Below are positions 59,379-64,000 of a DNA stretch of 64,000 nucleotides, one piece after another. Position 1 is the stretch's first letter; each line of letters opens with the position of its first letter. Source of the stretch: Streptomyces camelliae (GTDB lineage: Bacteria; Actinomycetota; Actinomycetes; Streptomycetales; Streptomycetaceae); NCBI RefSeq assembly GCF_027625935.1, contig NZ_CP115300.1, forward strand, positions 9,255,599 through 9,319,598, in the 5' to 3' direction. Under the pieces are notes generated by a model. That model made no database searches. It worked only from the letters and a program-made list of their open reading frames with translations, and was not told where the DNA came from. The translations under genes were made by a program, and so were the position numbers.

Positions 59379-59651
59379 ATGGACTATTTCTCCGCTAGGG
59401 CTTATGGCAGGAACCATCGTCTCTTCAACGATTCCTTCACGGTTGATGGCGTCAACTCGGCGACTCAAGTGATTGCGAGCCTGACAGAGGTGGATGCGCA
59501 ACGGAACCCAATCAACGGTGGGGCAACGCTGCACCTGTACGACGTGACTCCTCACGACAATGGCACAGTTGAGGTCCGCGCCGAGATCGACTGGGACGAG
59601 GACCTGGACATCAGGTTTGACTTCCTCTGCGCCAACGGGCTGGGCAAGTAG
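59379..59651 (+). CDS. Small hypothetical protein, 90 aa
   Basis: ATG 59379 with GGAAAGGCGAGAG upstream. Text: MDYFSARAYGRNHRLFNDSF, SATQVIASLTEVDAQRNPIN, GGATLHLYDVTPHDNGTVEV and RAEIDWDEDLDIRFDFLCAN. It looks like a compact beta-sandwich of seven strands; the tail -DLDIRFDF- is acidic. GC content is visibly lower than the flanks, hinting at acquisition. No family recognised. Confidence 0.65.
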   Translation: MDYFSARAYGRNHRLFNDSFTVDGVNSATQVIASLTEVDAQRNPINGGATLHLYDVTPHDNGTVEVRAEIDWDEDLDIRFDFLCANGLGK

Positions 59652-59674
59652 TTGCGCAGACCAAGTAGATGCTG

Positions 59675-59715
59675 GCTGACGTCAGAGGGTGGGAACCGCA
59701 CCCCTCGGCGTCAGC
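59675..59715. terminator. Two-step hairpin after the 90-aa gene
   Basis: GCTGACG (59675-59681) pairs with CGTCAGC (59709-59715); an inner GGGTG/CACCC pair stabilises the loop. It begins 24 bases after the stop. Confidence 0.65.
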
Positions 59716-60142
59716 ACGTGTGAGATCGCGTGCGTGGTGACCTCACGCGCGCACGGACCCGGAGTACGACGAGACCTTTTTCGCGCGTGAGGTTGCCACG
59801 CGTGGGCGGGGTCCAGGGGCGCGCTGTAGCGCCTCTGGTACCACCGGCCGGAACCCGTTCGTCACGGCGCTGTGCGCCACGGTGGGCAGCGTTGGCGCCC
59901 TCGGTGAACTTACCCGGTGCATTGAGTGGTGTGCATCGTGAAGTAGCGACCTGGTGTGCGTCGGCTCCGGGGTACTCATGCTGGTGACGGGCGGGTGACT
60001 TCGGTGGAGATCGTCGGTCAGCGGGCGACTTCCCCGTTTGTGAGGACGAGCAGGCGTGGGCGCCCTCCCTCATCGTCGCCCACTGCCGTGGCGCCGCCTA
60101 AATCCGCTGGCGGCCAACGCCTCGTCCTGCGACAGTGCGGGA
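59716..60142. other. Non-coding stretch, first direct repeat
   Basis: About 430 bp before the acetyltransferase gene. Holds the repeat at 60004-60054; otherwise nothing supported. Confidence 0.5.
60004..60054 (-). repeat. Direct repeat copy A flanking GNAT gene
   Basis: About 51 bp, starting GTGGAGATCGTCGGTCAGCG, nearly identical to 61119-61169 (differences at a handful of positions). On the minus strand both encode a tail ending LVLTN-EVAR followed by a stop. Confidence 0.8.
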
Positions 60143-61045
60143 ATGGAGTGGAGAGCCGTTTCCGTGGCGGACGTCGACGCCCTCGCCGAACTGCTCGGCC
60201 GGGACGAGGAGGCGACGGTCGGTCGCCGCGAGTCCGGCCCCGCCGAGGCGCGCAGCATGCTGGCCGCCCCCGGCCTGGACCTGCCCTCCCGCACGTGGAC
60301 CGCGTCTGGCCCCGACGGCGGCCTGCTCGGCTTCGCCGCCCTCCACCCCGCGCCTCAGCCGGGCGAGCTGCGTGCCCAGTTGGTCGTCGCCCCGTCCCCG
60401 GATGCACCTGCCGTCACCGCGACGCTCCTGGACCGCCTCGACGTCTGGGCCGCCCACGACCTGCCGACCCCTGACACGCCGGTGACGCTGTATCAGCTTC
60501 CTGGCTGCTTCCCCCACGACCAACTCCTCAGCCGCGGCTGGACCGTCGCGGACAGCAGCAGCCGCCTCACCGTCGACCTGGACGCCATCCGCCTCCCCGA
60601 GCACCCCGCGCCCGCGGTGCGCGCGGCCCGGAACGAGACCGACCTCCGCACCGTCCACTCGGTGCTGAACGAGGCCTTCACCGACGACCCGGAGCACCCC
60701 CACCCGGACTTCGACGCCTTCCACCACGCCCAGCGCCGACGCGAGGGCTACAACCCCGACTTGTGGCTCCTCGCCGAACTCGACAGCGTCCCTGCCGGCG
60801 CCCTCATCGCCCGCGACCCCGTCGACCGCGCCTGGATCGCCTGGTTCGGCGTCCACCCAGCCCGCCGCCGCCACGGCCTCGGCGCCCAACTCCTCACCAC
60901 CGCATTCAGCCTCCTCCGCGCCCGCGGCCACCGCACGGTCGGCGTCGACGTGGACACCCACAACACCGGCGCCATGCAGGCCTACACCTCCGCCGGCATG
61001 ACCCTTCTCGGCGCGGCCGACCAGTGGCGCAGGACCTACGTCTGA
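60143..61045 (+). CDS. GNAT-family N-acetyltransferase
   Basis: ATG 60143, 300 residues, two tandem GNAT-like halves. N-terminal half: MEWRAVSVADVDALAELLGR, GGLLGFAALHPAPQPGELRA. C-terminal half: AARNETDLRTVHSVLNEAFT, DLWLLAELDSVPAGALIARD, AWIAWFGVHPARRRHGLGAQ (the acetyl-CoA loop R-R-x-G-x-G/A), LLRARGHRTVGVDVDTHNTG and MQAYTSAGMTLLGAADQWRR. MshD-like double-domain layout; mycothiol synthase itself is not claimed because key context is missing. Flanked by direct repeats. Confidence 0.85.
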   Translation: MEWRAVSVADVDALAELLGRDEEATVGRRESGPAEARSMLAAPGLDLPSRTWTASGPDGGLLGFAALHPAPQPGELRAQLVVAPSPDAPAVTATLLDRLDVWAAHDLPTPDTPVTLYQLPGCFPHDQLLSRGWTVADSSSRLTVDLDAIRLPEHPAPAVRAARNETDLRTVHSVLNEAFTDDPEHPHPDFDAFHHAQRRREGYNPDLWLLAELDSVPAGALIARDPVDRAWIAWFGVHPARRRHGLGAQLLTTAFSLLRARGHRTVGVDVDTHNTGAMQAYTSAGMTLLGAADQWRRTYV

Positions 61046-61118
61046 ACCCGGCGCCCGCCCTGCGTCAGGCAAGGGCGACGTCGCCGGTGGTAGGCCGAGG
61101 CGAGAGCCAGAACGATCG

Positions 61119-61169
61119 GTGGAGATCGCCGGTCAGCGGGCGACTTCCCGGTTCGTCAGGACGAGCAGG
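61119..61169 (-). repeat. Direct repeat copy B flanking GNAT gene
   Basis: Nearly identical to 60004-60054. Copy B is the end of a longer minus-strand fragment (see 61119-61320). Confidence 0.8.
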
Positions 61170-61320
61170 GCCCGCACCAGTGCGGTCGCCCACCTCGGGT
61201 CGGTGCGGACCTTGCCGAGCACGCGCCAGACACCTCACGTTGCCAACGCTGTCCTTGCCGAAAACCTCATCCGCCCAGGTGGTGAGGCGGTGGGCGGCCT
61301 TCACGGAGCTTCGACGATGG
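61119..61320 (-). pseudogene. C-terminal gene fragment ending LVLTNREVAR
   Basis: Minus-strand text with one frame change: AAHRLTTWADEVFGKDSVGN, then WRVLGKVRTDPRWATALVRA-type residues in the shifted frame and LLVLTNREVAR before the stop. The last part recurs in copy A at 60004. Protein family uncertain; possibly a mobile-element gene because it is duplicated and truncated. Confidence 0.45.
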
Positions 61321-61373
61321 ATGCTCACGCCGCGGTTGCGCTGAAGCCGATCAGCACTGCAACGTGATCGTCC

Positions 61374-61943
61374 GTGCTGCTGCGACTGGCCTACATCGGC
61401 GTGAGCAACGCGCTCGCGCTGCTGCGCCTACTGCCGCTGAGTGACCGGGACAAGGACATTGAGATCCTGGCCCTGCGGCATCAGATCACGGTGCTGGAGC
61501 GGCGACTGGGCACGCGCAGACCGCGGTTCAACGCGGCCGACCGGGCGTTCCTGGCAGCGCTGCTGCACGGGTTGCCGATGGATACGCTGCGCCGGGTGAG
61601 GCTGCTTGTGCGCCCGGAGACGGTGCTGCGGTGGCACCGCGACCTGCTCGCACGCCGGCATGCCGCCCAGTCCCGGCCCAAGCGTCCAGGCCGGCCGCGG
61701 ACCGTGCACTCCATACGCGCCCTCGTACTTCGCCTCGCGCGCGAGAATCCCCGCTGGGGCTACAGGCGCGTGCATGGCGAACTGCTCGTCCTGGGCATCA
61801 AGGTCGCCGCCTCCACGGTCTGGGAGATCTTGAGGGAGGCCGGAGTCGATCCAGCGCCCGAACGCGGCGCCAGCACGTGGGGCGGCTTACCAGGCCAGAA
61901 CCGCGTTGCCTGGACTCCATCGGGGTTGTCACGTTCCGCATGA
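61374..61943 (+). pseudogene. Integrase-core transposase, N-terminal half
   Basis: GTG 61374. Text: LAYIGVSNALALLRLLPLSD, IEILALRHQITVLERRLGTR, AADRAFLAALLHGLPMDTLR, LLVRPETVLRWHRDLLARRH and NPRWGYRRVHGELLVLGIKV with STVWEILREAGVDPAPER. This is the DUF/HTH_21 half of an IS3-like integrase found widely in Streptomyces. The rve domain (first D-x-F) is absent; the frame runs out after GGLPGQNRVAWTPSG, which is unrelated or rearranged. Dead element. Confidence 0.8.
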
Positions 61944-62303
61944 GAGAGATGCTGCCGGGGAGGGCGCCCTCTGCACCCCGGGAACGGCGGTGCACTCCCG
62001 ACCGGTCAGATATCTCCGGTCGGCGCCTGCCGGTTTACAACGGCCAGTTCCAATCTCCCGCTGAAACAACCCATCGGCGAGAGTGCTCATGACGAGGCAT
62101 CATCAAGGGTTCATTCGCATTCACCCGTCCGGCATTTCCCAGCATGTAACCCCCGGATGGAACGGGGGTCCTTGGGCACTTCCTCAGGCTTCGCACCCCG
62201 CGATTACTCGCGACGCACGCTGAGGCGGGAACGAGCCCTGCGCACTGGCTCGGGTCCTACACCTTCGACATCAGTCGAACCTCCTTGGCGATTCCCACTC
62301 TTC
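61944..62303. other. Non-coding stretch between two IS remnants
   Basis: About 360 bp. No gene; low-complexity frames only. It may include the end of the integrase element and the right end of the IS630 copy, but terminal repeats were not found. Confidence 0.45.
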
Positions 62304-63295
62304 TCAAGCGACTTCGTGTCGCACGATCCGGTTCAGCCAGGAACTGTTGGTCGGTGTGTAGGCGAACTCGACATTGTTGACCGCGGCCCACTCGCCGACC
62401 CGGGTGTCCTTCTTCGTGGTCAGGTGCGGGGAGAAGTTGTCGAGCACGATCGCGATGCGGGTCTGGGGCGGGTAGAGGCTGCGTAGGTATCGGCAGAACT
62501 CCAGGAACCTTGTCCGGTTCTTCTTCGGTTTGATGTGGCCGTAGAGCTTGTCTTTGCCCAGGTCGTAGGCGGCGAACAGGTGCCTGACGCCGTGCGGGCG
62601 AGTGTAGGTCGCCCGTCGGCGGGGCCTGGGTTCCCGGTCGGGGTCCTTGTGCCGTCCGCCGTGTTCGGCCCATTGCCGGCCGGGGTGGGGCTGGAGGTTG
62701 AGTGGGCCGAACTCGTCGAGACATAAGACGACTTCGGGTTCGCTGTCCTCGGGTATGACCTCGCCGTCGGCGATCGCGTAGAGGTGCTCAACGCGGGCCT
62801 TCTTGGCGGAGTAGTCGGGGTCGCGGGAGGTCTTCCAGGTCTTTATGCGTCGAAAGGAGACGCCCTCCTCGCGGAGCAGGATCCGAAGGCCCTCGTGGCT
62901 GATGTCGTCGACCACCCCCTTGGCGACCAGGAAGTCGGGCAGTTGGCCAGGCTCCAGATTGAGAACGGCAGGCCGTGCTCGACCGGCCTGGACTTGGCGA
63001 TCTTCTTGATCTTCCGACGCTCCGGGAGGTTGAAGGTTCTCGGCCTCCCGCCCTTGTACTTGGGGTAGAGGGAGTCGAAGCCGTCGGTGTTGAAGTTGTG
63101 CAGTACGTCCCGGACCCGGTCCGGACTGGTGAATGTCACCTCGGCGATCTTCGCCACGGTCATGCCCTGCGCCGACAGCAGCACCATCTGGGCACGGCGC
63201 CAGGTCACCACCGACCCTGTGCCGCGGCGGATAGTCCGCAGCAACCGCCGGCCCTCGTCGTCATCGATCTCACGGACGCGTACTCGTTCAGCCAC
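62304..63295 (-). mobile_element. IS630-family transposase, frameshifted and truncated
   Basis: Frame 1 from about 63295: VREIDDDEGRRLLRTIRRGT, VVTWRRAQMVLLSAQGMTVA, KIAEVTFTSPDRVRDVLHNF, FDSLYPKYKGGRPRTFNLPE. Near 62910-62950 it shifts to VVDDISHEGLRILLREEGVS, FRRIKTWKTSRDPDYSAKKA, EVVLCLDEFGPLNLQPHPGR (first D-E), LYGHIKPKKNRTRFLEFCRY, TRIAIVLDNFSPHLTTKKDT (second D) and VEFAYTPTNSSWLNRI (catalytic E position altered downstream). The last ~40 residues are missing. Shift could be native, as in some IS630 elements, but the truncation makes it inactive. Confidence 0.85.
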
Positions 63296-63344
63296 CCGCA
63301 CAGCCTGACGGCCACGTGCCACCCAGGACAGGACCGGCGGCGCG

Positions 63345-63746
63345 TCAATCACTCCTGTAGACCTGCCACCGCCGGTCTGTCAGTGCTCGGGTTAGTTCGG
63401 CGTCGTACTGATCGGCGTCAAAAGAAAACGCTGGGGGCCTCACTTTGTCTCTGGGTACCTGCCAGTCGGACCACTCCACAATCCCGTCGTGCCGCTGCAC
63501 GAACACGGACAGGTAGCCACAGCATCCGCCCGTGCACTCAGGCTCGCCCAGCACTACACCTCGCCCCTCGCCAGTAGCCCATAGGGCACTGTGACCGTCG
63601 GCGGGCAGCGCCTCCTCCGCAAACGGGCCGCGGCCTCCCTCTCCAACCGCCTCTGCCACCACATCCTCGCCGTCGATCCGGAACTGCAACTGAGCAGCCC
63701 ATCGAGGGCCCGGTGGCAACGCACTGACCTCAAGCCGATTGAACAC
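63345..63746 (-). CDS. Hypothetical protein, 133 aa
   Basis: ATG 63746. Text: MFNRLEVSALPPGPRWAAQL, QFRIDGEDVVAEAVGEGGRG, VVLGEPECTGGCCGYLSVFV, QRHDGIVEWSDWQVPRDKVR and FDADQYDAELTRALTDRRWQ. A compact alpha/beta protein with a C-x-x-x-C-C cluster; the layout (strand, E-P-E-C-x-G-G-C-C-G-x-[LF]) recurs in actinomycete immunity-like proteins. Ends beside the IS630 remnant; no operon. Confidence 0.6.
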   Translation of the reverse strand: MFNRLEVSALPPGPRWAAQLQFRIDGEDVVAEAVGEGGRGPFAEEALPADGHSALWATGEGRGVVLGEPECTGGCCGYLSVFVQRHDGIVEWSDWQVPRDKVRPPAFSFDADQYDAELTRALTDRRWQVYRSD

Positions 63747-64000
63747 CCGAGCACTCTACGTGGGACCTGGCCGGCACAGTCATTTCCTACGACCGGGTGT
63801 GGACGTCTGGCCCACTACCAGTCGACGTCCCAAGAGGCGAACGTTGCTTGATGCGGTACTAGCCACCGCCGCGTGCTGAGGACGGTGGCCCATCCCGGCA
63901 ACCCCGCTTCCGGCCGCGTTCTGGTGAAGGGTTCATCCCGGTCGGCGTCCTCGGCCTGGCCGACGGATCCGGTGGCGCCGTCGGATGCCTGGCATATGAG
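63747..64000. other. Window end, no gene assigned
   Basis: 250 bp with no supported frame. A gene may begin or end beyond the edge. Confidence 0.4.

Noticed and set aside
60143..61045. Mycothiol synthase MshD
   Set aside because: Double GNAT layout is similar but specific residues and context could not be confirmed.

Overview
High-GC sequence with GTG/TTG starts, ATGA/GTGA stop-start overlaps, AAGGAG/GGAGG ribosome sites and families such as DUF6233, DUF4232, NB-ARC-TPR and XRE-STAND proteins points to a Streptomyces or close actinomycete chromosome. Density of broken insertion sequences and gene fragments suggests an arm-like or otherwise plastic accessory region. No rRNA or tRNA was seen.

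Layout. (1) 1-1890: end of a fatty-acid beta-oxidation style operon (acyl-CoA dehydrogenase, short-chain dehydrogenase) whose next gene has become a chimeric SUKH fragment, then a perfect 24-bp hairpin. (2) 2055-11605: accessory genes resembling loose immunity genes of polymorphic-toxin systems (SUKH-like, TPR, DUF4303, unknowns), several broken, with one TetR gene. (3) 11789-18458: nucleoside hydrolase, transposase debris, APH-type kinase, secreted chagasin-like protein, a divergent TetR/oxidoreductase pair, an IS5 element. (4) 18485-28209: an NB-ARC/TPR (NLR-like) gene and its coupled partner, split by an IS21 element; that IS21 is itself split inside the Walker A codons of istB by a Tn554-like transposon (two tyrosine recombinases plus TnpC). 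(5) 28464-32516: a lipoprotein gene split by an IS3 element, a MerR-like protein, a ParA-like protein. (6) 33026-33777: a CRISPR array of ten full 37-bp repeats plus one partial, with no cas genes in the window. (7) 34154-39656: the main discovery, an XRE-STAND NTPase gene 3 nt upstream of a 1271-residue protein that is a fused, catalytically dead RNA polymerase beta C-half/beta-prime N-half, with a divergent small membrane protein. (8) 40404-48100: a ku gene split by a second Tn554-like transposon carrying TetR, an F420-dependent-reductase-like enzyme and a quinone-oxidoreductase-like enzyme. (9) 48741-64000: a Tn7-like end fragment, a MarR-controlled SDR operon, secreted proteins, a HIT protein, a SUKH protein, a GNAT acetyltransferase between duplicated transposase-like tails, and IS5, ISL3, IS3-like and IS630 remnants.

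How parts may work together. The STAND/RNAP-like pair has the look of a conflict system: a switch NTPase beside a polymerase mimic that keeps the sigma-binding clamp helices and zinc finger but has lost the active-site aspartates. The NB-ARC gene and its upstream partner share a short GG...V-QGRD motif at the C-end of one and the N-end of the other, the arrangement of bacterial amyloid-signalling NLR/effector pairs; this copy is dead. Three transcription-factor/enzyme units (TetR at 16431, TetR at 41285, MarR at 51468) have visible palindromic operators.
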